Below, one piece after another: positions 22,990 to 33,969 of a stretch of DNA of 64,000 bases. The translations under genes were made by a program, and so were the position numbers. Source of the stretch: Gigaspora rosea (Eukaryota; Glomeromycota; Glomeromycetes; Diversisporales; Gigasporaceae); assembly GCA_003550325.1 (NCBI GenBank), contig QKWP01000050.1, positions 236,629 through 300,628 on the forward strand, given 5' to 3'. Under the pieces are notes generated by a model. That model was not told the DNA's origin, searched no databases, and saw only the letters and a program-made list of their open reading frames with translations. Within the stretch, counting starts at the first letter, position 1. Each line of letters begins with the position of its first letter.

Positions 22990-25285
22990 TTTATTTACGT
23001 ATATAATGTTATTGTGCTTATAAAATACGCATAAAACTTTTATACTATAACATTTTACCGATTAAAAATTTTTTTTGATTTTAACTTGGAAAAACCCGAT
23101 ACTAGTAGTATACTTTATTTTTTATATTTTGTTTTATTAATTAAATATATAGTTTATAAATTTTTAAGTATTTGACAGGCATGTAAATGCTAACAATGTT
23201 ATATTAATAAGTATTTTTTTTTCTATGCAAGTAACATCTGGTCGTTTTGTTAATTTACTTTAATATTTTCATATACCGGTATTAAGACAATTCTTGTCTT
23301 GAATCAGTTATCCGAAAATTATTTCGCTATTGCCTTTGATGATCAGTGATTATCATTTAATCAACCCAATAAAAAATCCTACGAAAAAAAAATGAAAAAT
23401 GCCTAATATCAGGTAAATAGACAAATTAATTTGCAACGGGTTACCAATTTTTGCGTCTAAAATTCTTGCTTTTAATATCATTAGTTATTGCAGCTATTAT
23501 GTTGTAGTCTTATCGTTATATTTAAACCATAAACTATAATTATATATTTACACATTTGTCAATCTATGCCATATAAGAATACTGATATAAGGCGTGATAA
23601 ATTCGCATGTGAAGAATAATGGCGTGATGAAATCATGCGTGAAAAATAACCAAAATTTGACGAATAAGTCATGCGGACCAATCAAACTTAAGATTTTGCG
23701 GACAAATACCACTCCAAACAGCGTAAAACCATGCACTCATTGCATTCGTTCCTGGTAAATTTAAATATAATATCTTTAATAGAACTTGCTAACCACCATT
23801 TTGCCAACAATCTACATCTAGCCAGCACTATGCTATAAGTCAGGCCAATCCTAACTTAAATCGATCAACTTTGTCTTAAAACGATTGTTAGCAAAATTGG
23901 GTTATCTTTTCTCTCTTTAGGATGTACAGTACATACAGAAGATATATTGCAATTGCTGAATTATTGTAGCATGGAAATAATAAATAGGTACTACTATTCA
24001 ATAACTTCCTTACCTGGTTTAATGATCTAAATACCAATACTTACGAATGAATTAATTTCAATAAAGTGAAGTTAAGAAATGTAAAGTACAATAAATGCTA
24101 TAAATTCAAAAGCTTATATTTAAAGTCTGCATGCTAAAACATGCCAACATATGAAATACTGTCAGTTTATCATAAAGGAATTAAATGTCAGATTAAAAAA
24201 TGTCTTTATCTATCCGGTGGTTAGCTATAATAGCACTTATCAAATAACTTTGGTATTTGGTAATTGCAATCATTATAACCCATTCCTCGTAAATGACACT
24301 GTAATTTTATTCTACACGGTTAATCACTTGTTATTTCGCTACAGAATTTAATTTATTAGCTTCTAGACCTCTTTAGAACTTTAGAACTTAAAAGCTATTA
24401 TAAAGAACATTATTCTATATTGAAAGTAATATTTGAACAATGCAAATACAAAACTTTTAAGCCAAACAATAGTAAAAAATAAAATAAGTATATTTAGCTC
24501 GCCATTCTTGCACCACACTCATGTAAGTTGGTGCACCATTTTGATGCACCATTGACGTCGCAAAATGCTCTGCACCAGAAACATAACTGTATCTTTAAAT
24601 TGGAGCGTAGCAACATAGGATAAGCTCATATTTTTACGAAAAATTACAGGTTATAATATTCATGTGATTGGAGACCCAAACGTGATTATTGAAAATCAAA
24701 TCAATTAAAAATTCTTTCGATACGCGAAAATGAATTTATTACATATTAATAAAAGCAAAAAAAGCATTTTTAATACTAAAATAATTTTACTCTATTTTTC
24801 AACCATTAGATTTTATTAAAAACTCGTTACATTGACATGTTAACTACTCCATAATCAATATTACTGTTTTATTATACTACATATTATAGATAGTTTCTTT
24901 TTTGCTTGATATATAATACGTATATATATCTAAGTTCCGATAAAATAAATCATGTTAAAATTTTTATATTGCTTAGCATATTTGATAAATGTATAAAGTT
25001 TTACATTAGTATAACACTCACGGTTTAGCAATTTATTGATCTATTGTTTGGCTTAATATTTAAACGTAGCATAATCTCAATAAACTCTACCAATTACTAA
25101 ACCCCTACTTTTGTTCATGTGAAAATTTCTGGGAAAGCGATTGGAAACGATTAGAAAAGATTTTTGGCTAGAAACACTAAAAACGAAAAAATTTTTACTT
25201 ATAAATGGGATACCTTAAGTTTAACTTATTATGTTTAAGCGGGTGGTTGAAATTGACTGTTTTTAGACTACAACCGTATATCGAA
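22990..25285. other. No gene recognised
   Basis: AT-rich sequence without a convincing coding region. A cluster of TGCACC motifs at 24510-24590 resembles the subterminal zone of a short element but no paired ends were found. Small ORFs (about 60 codons) here have no recognisable domain. Confidence 0.5.
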
Positions 25286-25289
25286 TATA

Positions 25290-26354
25290 CTAGCATCAGG
25301 GCACGTCCTTATGTCCGTGCTATAGTTAATTATAAGAGAAAGTTGCACACAGGTATTAGAACATGACTTTATGTTAATAGATATATAAATAAATATAAAC
25401 ACTTTAGTATAATCATTAGTATTTAGTAGTAAAGTAGGCAGCTAATTCAATCAAAATTGCTAAAATAAATCATATTAAATTAACTTTAAAAAAATTACAG
25501 GTTCTGTTGTTTGTAATTTATAGTTCCCTTTTTGATTAGCTGTGCTTACTAATATTTTTAATAGTATATAGAACTGTCTTAAAAGTACTGCTCAATTTTA
25601 CTTGAACTATACTATAATGACTAAAAGTTTAGACTTTTATTATGTTAAATGCCAATGTAAATGCTTTAAATAGTAACTTATAAAATTATGAATTATGTGG
25701 GAAATTTTGTAATTTTATCGGCTTCATTGTGCTCAAGTCCTAATATGAAAATATTAGCTAATGCAATAACCATCTATACTATTAAAGTTTTAATGTCTGT
25801 CTGTCACGTTTAAACAATCTGATTGGTGACCCGCTTCACCATTTTCGTTTGCTCTACTTCTACGATTTCGCGCGGCATTAATTTCTCTTTGTTCTTGCGT
25901 TGAAAGGTTATTTTTTCTACGTGGCATGACAGATAAATAAGTAAGCGACTTGTTTTTTGGAAAAGTGCAAAAATGAGAAGAAGAAATCAAGCACTTAATT
26001 AGTTAGCAAGGATATCACGCGCGCTGCTTGTTAGGATAAAAACAAACGGCGGAGTTCGAAACGTTCTTTTTTTATATATTTTATTATATACGCGTAGCGA
26101 GGACTCGATAGTACAGTGCTGGACATGTATTCCAGTCACGTGTACACTTGTTAGTCAACTATAGAGATCGACACAGATCAACCCGATGTTTAGTCTTTGC
26201 GTCGTTACGATCATTCCGATGAACTCAGGACGGACGGCATATGTAGATCACATGATGTAGATCACCTGATGACGATCCAGATCACGGTACCCAAACTCGA
26301 CCAATCAGATTGTTTAAACGTGACAGACAGACATTAAAACTTTAGTAATATAGA
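25290..26354 (-). mobile_element. Short non-autonomous Helitron
   Basis: Read on the minus strand it starts TCTATATTACTAAAGTTTTA (26354) after an A and ends with a GCACG...CGTGC hairpin (25318-25301), then CCTGATGCTAG (end 25290) before a T, the Helitron layout (A|TC...hairpin...CTAG|T). Inside, MPRRKNNLSTQEQREINAAR at 25927-25868 resembles the N-terminus of Helitron Rep/helicase proteins and stops shortly after. A second copy of the 5' end faces the other way at 25773 (TCTATACTATTAAAGTTTTA on the plus strand), sharing about 56 bp with the true 5' end. Confidence 0.65.
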
Positions 26355-26582
26355 TTAATAGTTCGTGTAACAATTATTTCGGAGTCTCCTATGCTGAGCG
26401 TAACCCGAAGTATGCTACTCCATTAACAACCATGATATTCATACTAGCGGATCTTGAATAAATATAACTTCTGATTGTCACCTACTAGTCTATTGTAAAT
26501 TCTATTCTAAAAATACATCATAGCAATATATATTTTACAAATTTTGTAGGATTTACGACTTTTTAATGTTAAGTTATTAAAT

Positions 26583-27974
26583 ATGAACCCGTCAGAGGAT
26601 CTTATTCAACAATGCCTTGTTGAAGGGCAGGTTAAATTTTACGAGTATACACGCTTCAAGGATATTGAATTGATTGGAGAAGGTGGTTATGGAAAAGTGT
26701 ATCGTGCAATCTTCAAGGACAATGAAATTACTGTCGCATTAAAGTCATTTAAAGGTAATCACGTATCTATTAAAGAAATTGTTAATGAGGTAATTGACCT
26801 ATGTAATATTAGATTTTTATAGTCATACAAAACTAGTATTATTCATTTGCTATAAATTATAAATTCAATAGCTTAAATTACATTGTAGAGTAGACATGCA
26901 TTCTAATATTATACGTCTACACGGTGCTACGAAGAATGAAGGTAAAATTTCTAAGTTAATGCATAATTTGAATACTTAATTCTTTGGAAATAAATAAATT
27001 TCATCTATTTGAACTTATAGATAAACAGAATTTAAGTTTCACGCATTATATGTTTGTTCTTGAATATGCTGATAGTGGAACTTTAAGATCATATTTACGA
27101 AATAACTTTAAGTATCTTTCTTGGTATGATAAGATTAATTTTGCGCTACAAATTGCTAGTGCCGTTAAATGCTTGCATGTCGAAGGTATAATACATCGTG
27201 ATCTGGTAATTTTTTCAATTTTCTACTTATGATTTTTATTATCTTCTTAACACTTATATGTATTTATTATTTAAAAGCATTCAAATAATATACTTGTTCA
27301 TCAAAAGAATATTAAGCTTACAGACTTTGGACTTTCGAGACGATTGGATGAAGCGACCAATTCAAATCAAAAATTTGGTGGGGTTATTGCATATATAGAT
27401 CCTCAGGGTTTTGAAGGATCAAGACGTGGAAACAAAATATTTAAATTCAATAAAAAATCAGATATATATAGTATTGGAATTCTTATGTGGGAAATATCTA
27501 GCGGCTACCCACCTTTTAAGGATGATAGTGAACCATATCAGCTTGCATCATTAATTGTTGATATTAAAAATGGTCTTCGAGAAAATCATCTATACAGGTA
27601 TAATATTATATATCATATTTTTATTTAATATATTTTTTAATTTATTAATAATTTTTATGTAGTATGTTTTTTATTTAATATATTCTTTATTTAATATATT
27701 TTTATATACTGTATTTCATTTTATGTATTTTTATCTTGAAAAGAAACTTTACTAATAATTTTAATCACAAATAGATTGTTGGCAGCATAATCCTGATAAT
27801 CGACCAGATATTCAGCAAGTCTTTTTACGCCTAAAAGATTTAAGCGACAATATTGATCATGATATAAATAAAATTGATCAAGATTTTAATACATTAAAAG
27901 TTCATGAACCAATTCATTCGGTTAATCATAGTAATTCAAGTTTATTTATTTCTGATTCAACAGATAAATTTTAA
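26583..27974 (+). CDS. Protein kinase of the expanded Glomeromycotina family, frame broken at the last exon
   Basis: Exons by GT..AG: 26583-26789, 26872-26941, 27021-27205, 27278-27597, and a C-terminal exon from 27775. Residues 1-69 hold the glycine loop GEGGYGKVY and the lysine in VALKSF. Exon 3 has the hinge VLEYADSGTL and HRD. Exon 4 has the asparagine in HSNN, DFGLSRR and the DIYSIGILMWEI helix, so catalytic residues are intact. Exon 5 encodes CWQHNPDNRPDIQQV, the usual end of the domain, and a hydrophilic tail ending STDKF. Joining 27597 to 27775 shifts the frame and gives an early stop, and about a dozen residues usual before the CW motif are absent. It may therefore be a recent pseudogene or contain a sequence error. 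In this family the kinase is followed by TPR or Sel1 repeats, and here TPR repeats follow at once. Confidence 0.8.
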
Positions 27975-28753
27975 TGCAAGATTCCTCTTCATCTCTATTA
28001 AATGATGATGATATTGGCGATTATGAAAAGATACTTTTAGGTTTAAATAAATTATTAGAAATCGATCCAAATAATGTAAAGTTATTGATAAGCCGTGGAG
28101 AAATTTATCAAATGATGAATAGGTATAAGGATTCACTTGTAGATTTTAATAAATCATTAGAAATAGAACCTGATAATACTTTTGCATTAAAAAATCGTGG
28201 AAGAGCATACTGTAATTTAAATAAATATGAAGAATCACTTGCAGATTTGGATAGATCATTAGAAATTGAACCAAGGGATGCATTTGCGTTAAAAAATCGT
28301 GGAGATACTTATCGAATGATGAAAAAATATGAAGAATCGTTGGCTGATTTAAATAAATCCTTAGAAATCGAACCAAATGATGCATTTGCGTTAAGTAGTC
28401 GTGGTTCAACTTTTTGCAATATGAAAAAATATGAAGAATCACTTGCAGATTTAAACAAATCGTTAGACATCGAACCAAATAACGCACCGACATTAAACTC
28501 TCGCGGTCGAACTTATTTCTTGATGGGTAAATATGAAGAATCACTTGCAGATTTAAACAAATCGTTAGAAATCGAACCAAATGATGTATTTGCTTTAGAC
28601 TGCCGTGGATTAATTTATTTTATAATGAAAAAATATGAAGAATTATTTGCAGATTTAAACAAATCGTTAGAAATCAAACCAAATAATGCATGGATGTTAA
28701 GCTTTCGCGGTGAAATTTATCGCAGGATGGGTAAATATAAAGAATCAGCATGA
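27974..28753 (+). CDS. TPR repeat protein or TPR tail of the preceding kinase
   Basis: 259 codons made of about seven 34-residue TPR units (core YEESLADLNKSLEIEPN, then ALKNRG.TYRMMKK). TPRs build right-handed superhelices that bind partner peptides. The ATG overlaps the kinase stop (TTTTAATG), in another frame. In related genes kinase and TPR form one protein, so this was probably one gene split by a one-base change in the T/A tract. The open frame ends because a MITE (28748-29158) was inserted inside a repeat unit. After it the repeats resume. Confidence 0.8.
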   Translation: MQDSSSSLLNDDDIGDYEKILLGLNKLLEIDPNNVKLLISRGEIYQMMNRYKDSLVDFNKSLEIEPDNTFALKNRGRAYCNLNKYEESLADLDRSLEIEPRDAFALKNRGDTYRMMKKYEESLADLNKSLEIEPNDAFALSSRGSTFCNMKKYEESLADLNKSLDIEPNNAPTLNSRGRTYFLMGKYEESLADLNKSLEIEPNDVFALDCRGLIYFIMKKYEELFADLNKSLEIKPNNAWMLSFRGEIYRRMGKYKESA

Positions 28754-29158
28754 TTAAAAATCCATCTGATTGGCTGTCGATCCTTATAGTAATGCCCTAT
28801 ATAAAAATACGATCGATCATATGAAAAGTCACAAACGAATCTGATTATATCAGATTAAATTTGCTAGAAGCAAGTAATATTGGAAAACAATATTTCTTTA
28901 AAATTTCGGTAACCGTTAATTATAAAAATTTATGACTTGCTATTTGCAAGTAAAAAAATTACATAATAAATAGCTAACGAAATTTTAAAGAAATATTGTT
29001 CTCCGACGTTACTTGCTTCTAGCAAATTTAATCTGATATATTCAGATTCGTTAGTGACTTTTCATATGATCGATCGTATTTTTGTATGGGACGTTTACCC
29101 TAATCAGCCAATGAAAATTCAAAGATCGGCAACCAATCAGATGGATTTTTAATCATGC
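28748..29158. mobile_element. 411-bp foldback MITE inside the TPR array
   Basis: Perfect 26-bp TIR starting GCATGATTAAAAATCCATCT at both ends. Arms continue inward (GCTAGAAGCAAGTAA..., ATTTCTTTAAAATTTCG) to a total near 170 bp each. Flanks ATAAAGAATCA and TTGAAGAATCA agree at 9 of 11 bases, compatible with a 9-11 bp Mutator-type duplication, though TPR repetition could mimic this. Confidence 0.85.
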
Positions 29159-29763
29159 TTGAAGAATCACTTGCAGATTTAAACAATTCATTAGAAATCG
29201 AACCAAATAATGCATGGACGTTATACTCTCGTGGTGAAACTTATCGCATGATGGGTAAATATGAGGAATCACTTGCAGATTTAAACAAATCGTTCCAAAT
29301 AATGAATTTACTTTAATTGGCCGTGGAATAATTTATTGTATGATGAAAAAATATGAAGAATTACTTGCAGATTCAAACAAATTGTTAAAAATCGATCCAA
29401 ATAATGCAATGAAGTTACTCCTTCGCGGTGAAACTTATCGCATGATGGGTAAAGATAAAGAATCGTTGGCTGATTTTAATAAATCATTAGAAATCGAACC
29501 AAATAATGCAATTGCTTTAATAGCCCGTGGATCAATTTATTGTATAATGAAAAAATATGAAGAATCACTTGCAGATTTAAACAAATTGTTAGAAATCGAT
29601 CCAAATAACGCATGGGCGTTATGCCAACGCGGTAAAACTTATCGAATGATGAAAAAAATATGAAGAATCACTTGCAGATTTAAACAAATCATTAGAAATT
29701 GAACCAAATGATACATTAGCTTTAAATCAGCATGAAGAAATTTGTCGAATAATGAATAAATAG
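29159..29763 (+). pseudogene. Downstream part of the TPR array, disrupted
   Basis: About six more TPR units continue the array after the MITE: SLADLNNSLEIEPNNAW, YEELLADSNKLLKIDPNN, KESLADFNKSLEIEPNN and others. One unit near 29291 has lost about 10-11 bases, changing frame, and the A run near 29650 changes it again. The open part 29340-29663 keeps three units. The last unit (HEEICRIMNK) ends at a TAG supplied by the first bases of the MITE at 29761. Without it the frame would run three codons further. Confidence 0.8.
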
Positions 29764-29920
29764 GGATTGGAACCGTTTAACCGTTTAAAAATTGCTCTAT
29801 AGTTTCGGGCAGAATTATGTTGGTCGTAGGCCCGAATTATTTTAATGCCGGCCAAATTAAACGGTTAAACGGTTAAACGATTAAACGATTAAGAAAAATT
29901 TTAGGCGGTTCCAATCCCTA
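29761..29920. mobile_element. 160-bp hAT MITE at the end of the TPR gene
   Basis: Perfect 15-bp TIR TAGGGATTGGAACCG with perfect 8-bp duplication TGAATAAA (29753-29760, 29921-29928). Subterminal repeats AAACGGTTAAACG and GTTTAACCGTTTAA face each other. Recent, given the perfect borders. Confidence 0.92.
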
Positions 29921-29949
29921 TGAATAAACATAAAGAATAATCTAAAATA

Positions 29950-30500
29950 CAAATTGTATCTGACAAAATTATTGCTCCTACGTTACAAAAAATCAGGTTG
30001 GTAACGAAGTCTTTGAATTTTGATTGTAATCATTATGCTGGAAGGGAGCTGTATTTCTTGTAAATGTTAGAAATAGAACTGGGCTTGCAACGTTTAATAG
30101 AGTTATAAATACAATATAGCTATTTATATGTATATATTTGTTTTAGCTTTTATTTTGGTTTAGTGAGCTATATTAGGTGGCACCGGACATTTCTCCTTTA
30201 ACTTCATAATAAATTAATTTTTTGTAGCATAACAAACATGTAAAAACTTCATCTAACCTATAATAAATTATATTTTTAATTAATCTTATATAAACTTTAT
30301 TATTCAAGATTTGAGTTTCATTTTATGCTAAAATTATGCGTATCAAGTAATTTACATCAAATTAGATTAAAAAATAAACTTTAAGAGCAAATGTACCGGT
30401 AAGATTTTCTTGGGGTTTGTTTTACAGTTAATATTGTATTCATTTGCAGTTATACAATGTCTTTGTCAAATCTACCAAGAGATTCATTCATTTGGTAACT
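29950..30500. other. No gene recognised
   Basis: AT-rich sequence between the TPR gene and duplication copy 2. A short GC-richer patch near 30000-30090 could be a decayed exon but matches nothing I recognise. Confidence 0.4.
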
Positions 30501-31762
30501 GGCTTATTGTATGCTGATCATATGAGAGTTCTTTAAAAAATGATAGATATTAAAAAAGAAGAGGTATAGTAATTGACAACCCAATTCTTCTATTATATCC
30601 CAGTTTTACAGTATAAAAATGCTACTGGTAGAAATTCAAGATAAGTTCGGCCAGTTTGGAGGATGGAATTTCCTTGCCATTATTATTGAAGGGTACTACC
30701 CATAAAATTGAAATAGAACAAGCAGCCTAATCTTTATTAACCAAGAGACAAGAATGCAAATCTTTATTAGTTAGAAAATTGCATCAGGAACGGAGTGTAA
30801 TGAAGTACATGGTTATATGCTGTGTGAAATGTTTCCTACAAATCCGTACTTTCCTTTTCGTATGTATAATATGATTATTTATATAATTGAGCATCTAATT
30901 AATTTAGTATCGAGATTGTTAACGTTAATGTCCACTGTATGAAAGCTGATACGAAGCTAACACGATAGAGTGATGCTTTCTGATGTAACATGTAGGTTTC
31001 AGAAAGTGTATTCTCTCATATTAATCAAAATGTATAAAAGAAATACCTATTTTAATAAAGAGGAGGAGTTCAATTTCATTGTAAAGTAGTCTACTAATGT
31101 TCGTAATTATAGAATTCTATGCCCTTCAATAAATGAAATATATGCAGTACGTCGGGATTTAGAATCAACTTAAATACTTTTTTAAATTCACTAAAATTAT
31201 TAAGGATTTCGAACTAAAAGTAAATTTTGAATTCATTTATTGCATCTTCAATTTTTAAAATTAAAAGCATTTGAGTTGAATTTAAAGAACAATGCATCAC
31301 AGAGCTATTTTTCATATATATTCTAGCTACACTAATTATTACAAATAAAGTTATTAGGATGATAGTTATTTGTATAAGGAATCTTTGCCTTTTACATTTG
31401 TATCAATTTACATTAATTGCCTAATAGTCTTGTGAAATGCTCACAAGCTTATAACTTTTGAAGAATGGGAATTATTTGGCAAGTATTTCAGTTCATATGA
31501 TCCAAAAAGCTAGTTATTAAAATTAAATCAACTTAAAAATTTTAGTTGTGCCGATTGATTGACTGCAATTTAATTGGGAAAATTTCGTGTTAGAATTTTT
31601 CATGAATGATCGTGAAACATACATAAGGATTAAATTTTTGAAATTAAACTGCATAACATGTCCCATAGTTTTAAATTTTGACATGTTTTAAAACAACATG
31701 ATATAAACTATAAAATTATATTTTTCAAGCCTTAATATATTTGAGAATTAATTTGTTATATG

Positions 31763-31826
31763 AAGTACGCCTACTTGGCGTCCCGCAGTGGAAACATGCG
31801 GGGAATAACAAAAAAAAAAAAAAAAA
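31763..31826 (+). mobile_element. 47-nt retroposed tail with poly(A), severely 5'-truncated LINE copy
   Basis: A 47-nt body ends with the hairpin CCCGCA-GTGGAAACA-TGCGGG (31782-31802), then GAATAAC and 17 A residues. It is flanked by a perfect 10-bp duplication TTGTTATATG (31753-31762, 31827-31836), and copy 1 of the duplication has the empty site. The 3' layout (GTCCC hairpin, GGGG, short linker, A tail) mirrors the LINE 3' end at 55201-55240. Confidence 0.8.
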
Positions 31827-32407
31827 TTGTTATATGTTATCATTTAATTCGTGTTTTCTATTTTCTTTCACTAATTTTTAGTCTAACAATCAATTGGCGC
31901 GTACACAGACTGCAGATTATTCATGGGACCCATAATTCTCGATTTTGATTGGCGTCTTCCGAATAACAAGTCTGATCAAACAATTGAGTCCTTGCTACGC
32001 TTCGGACAATTAAAAATAATACTATTCCTATTTATAATATTATCCTTATTGGTAATGTTGTACATCGTGATCGGATTTTCGTCGGCTTCGAATCAACTTA
32101 TGTTAATGAAATTCTAAACTGGCTCGGCTGGTTAGAAATTCATATTTCACTTTAAAAATGGAATCGCAAATTGATTTAAAAAAATAATATTCTTTATAAC
32201 AAAATTGAAATTTTATTTGTCAGATTGCTCTATATCTTAAATATTTAAAAATGACCGAGTCATAAGAATATTTATTTTTATCTCACAATAAATTTGAAAA
32301 GCTTGCTAAATTTTTTGATGGCAAATCTATGAATCAATGTCATGCAATTTTTATTTTTAACACGAGAAAATTATGTACAATTATTGAACTGCATTGTCAA
32401 AAGCATT

Positions 32408-33231
32408 CAGGCCTATCTAATAATTGATTGTAGAGGCAATTAATTGCAATTATTTTGAACTCAATTAATTGATTGGTTGCGCAGCCACAATTAATCAATT
32501 AATTGCAATTTTTGCTATAATTATCCAATATTTAAAATTTGGTTATGTGAATCGCTTGGATTTCAAGTGCAGTTAAATTTTAACTATATTTATTTCTATT
32601 TGGTAAAGAATTTTTTCCCTTTGACGAATAAGCGTTTTAATATTTGATCAAATATTTCACGAGCGAAAAAGTTGCATTAAGAAATTAATAATGAAAAAAT
32701 GAAAAGAATTGTTTAAAACTAAACATTCGAAACTTTACTTATTTATTTTGTTTTTTTTTATATGAATTAATATAACTAATATGATGTAAACGCAATATAT
32801 TTGTAGTATAATAACATTTAATAATGTGACAATATGTGAAATAGAAAATATATATTATTATTATGTTAAACCCGTCGTTTAACGACGGGTCCAGCATCTA
32901 GTTTTTGCTATGATTGTAAAACAGCAATTTATTGTAGCAATATATTTAATACAATCAACTTTTTTAGTTTTAATTACATGTATGAAAATATAAAGAACAT
33001 TTTTTAGCGTTAGGTTATAATTACATTAAATATATATGTACGTAGAACATTTTAAATTCGAATAGGTATCATAGCAATTCGTGGCAAAATTTACAGTGTA
33101 AGCAAAAATAGCAATTAATTGCAATTAGTTGTAATTTTTGCAATTTAATTGTTCACAATCATTTTTTGTAACAATTATGTTTTTCGGTAATTGTAATATA
33201 ATTAATTGCAATTAATTTTTCGGTACCCCTG
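32408..33231. mobile_element. 824-bp non-autonomous hAT element
   Basis: Flanked by the perfect 8-bp repeat AAAGCATT (32400-32407, 33232-33239). Ends CAGGCCTATCTAATAATT and (reverse complement) CAGGGGTACCGAAAAATT. Subterminal zones are full of AATTGCAATTAATTG-type motifs on both sides. Absent from duplication copy 1. A Helitron 3' end lies inside. Confidence 0.88.
32868..32901 (+). mobile_element. Helitron 3' terminus nested in the hAT element
   Basis: Perfect hairpin CCCGTCGTT/AACGACGGG (32871-32889), then TCCAGCATCTAG (to 32901) and a T, the standard Helitron 3' end. The layout matches the end at 25290. The matching 5' end was not located, so only the terminus is claimed. Confidence 0.6.
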
Positions 33232-33384
33232 AAAGCATTCAACTTACGAAATCTTGAGATATAAACATCAAATTTGCCGGTAGAAGAATATATGACATAC
33301 CTTATAGTCACATAAAGGTGCTTTTAAGTATATTGGCTTTTCAAGAAATATGTAATTAAATTAAGTTTTATTGTGATAAATTTA

Positions 33385-33645
33385 AAAATTAATTAAATAT
33401 GCTCATTAAAAAATTGAGCAACCTATACAAGACAAAGTTTTTTCAATCCAGTTGTCACTAATAAATTTCTTAATCAAGTTCAAGTTGATTTAATTTCAAT
33501 GACGAGCTTATAAATAGAGGCTTTAATTATATCTGCCATATGGAGTAGAATTTCTTCTTTATTGCTTAACTCGAATTGGATAAGTGTACAATTTCAAAAT
33601 CGTCTCGCAGAAGTTAGCTTTATCCTAATAATCACGCTTGTATAG
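33385..33645 (+). mobile_element. Integrase-like fossil fragment
   Basis: The segment is present in duplication copy 2 but not in copy 1. A short reading frame (NPVVTNKFLNQVQVDLISM) resembles the start of an integrase catalytic core of the KRBA2/gypsy-like kind. It is a short, broken piece. Its limits are approximate and the family uncertain. Confidence 0.4.
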
Positions 33646-33969
33646 CTACATAAATATATAACTAGAATATATGCATAAATAGTTTTGTGATGTATTGTTA
33701 TTATTTTTGTTTCATTCTTTTCGTATTAAAGCGTAACAACTAATTGTTAAATAATTTAATAAATAGCAGTAAATTGGAATAATTAATAATAAGTATCGAT
33801 TTTTGAATTTAAATGCTTTTAATTTTAAAATTGAATATGCCCAAATGGATTCAAAACTACTTTAAGGTAGTTCGAAATTCTTAACAATTTTTGAGTTCAT
33901 TTAAGAAGATTTATTGAAAACTTGAATCGTGAAAATTTGACAAATTCTCCGATTCTAATATAGTATCGT

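Larger units (their letters stand above)
30505..33966. repeat. Segmental duplication, copy 2
   Basis: Same orientation as 16505-18890, about 14 kb downstream, on the other side of the kinase/TPR locus. It is longer because of insertions absent from copy 1: the LINE tail at 31763-31826, the hAT element at 32408-33231 and a stretch at about 33385-33645. Outside these the copies align with substitutions and small indels. Confidence 0.8.

Noticed and set aside
27972-27976. TAATG between kinase and TPR ORFs as translational coupling
   Set aside because: Related genes encode one fused protein, so a frame change creating the overlap is the simpler reading.
28146-28580. Minus-strand ORF of 144 codons
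   Set aside because: Antisense shadow of the TPR repeats; its own repetition follows the 102-nt TPR period.
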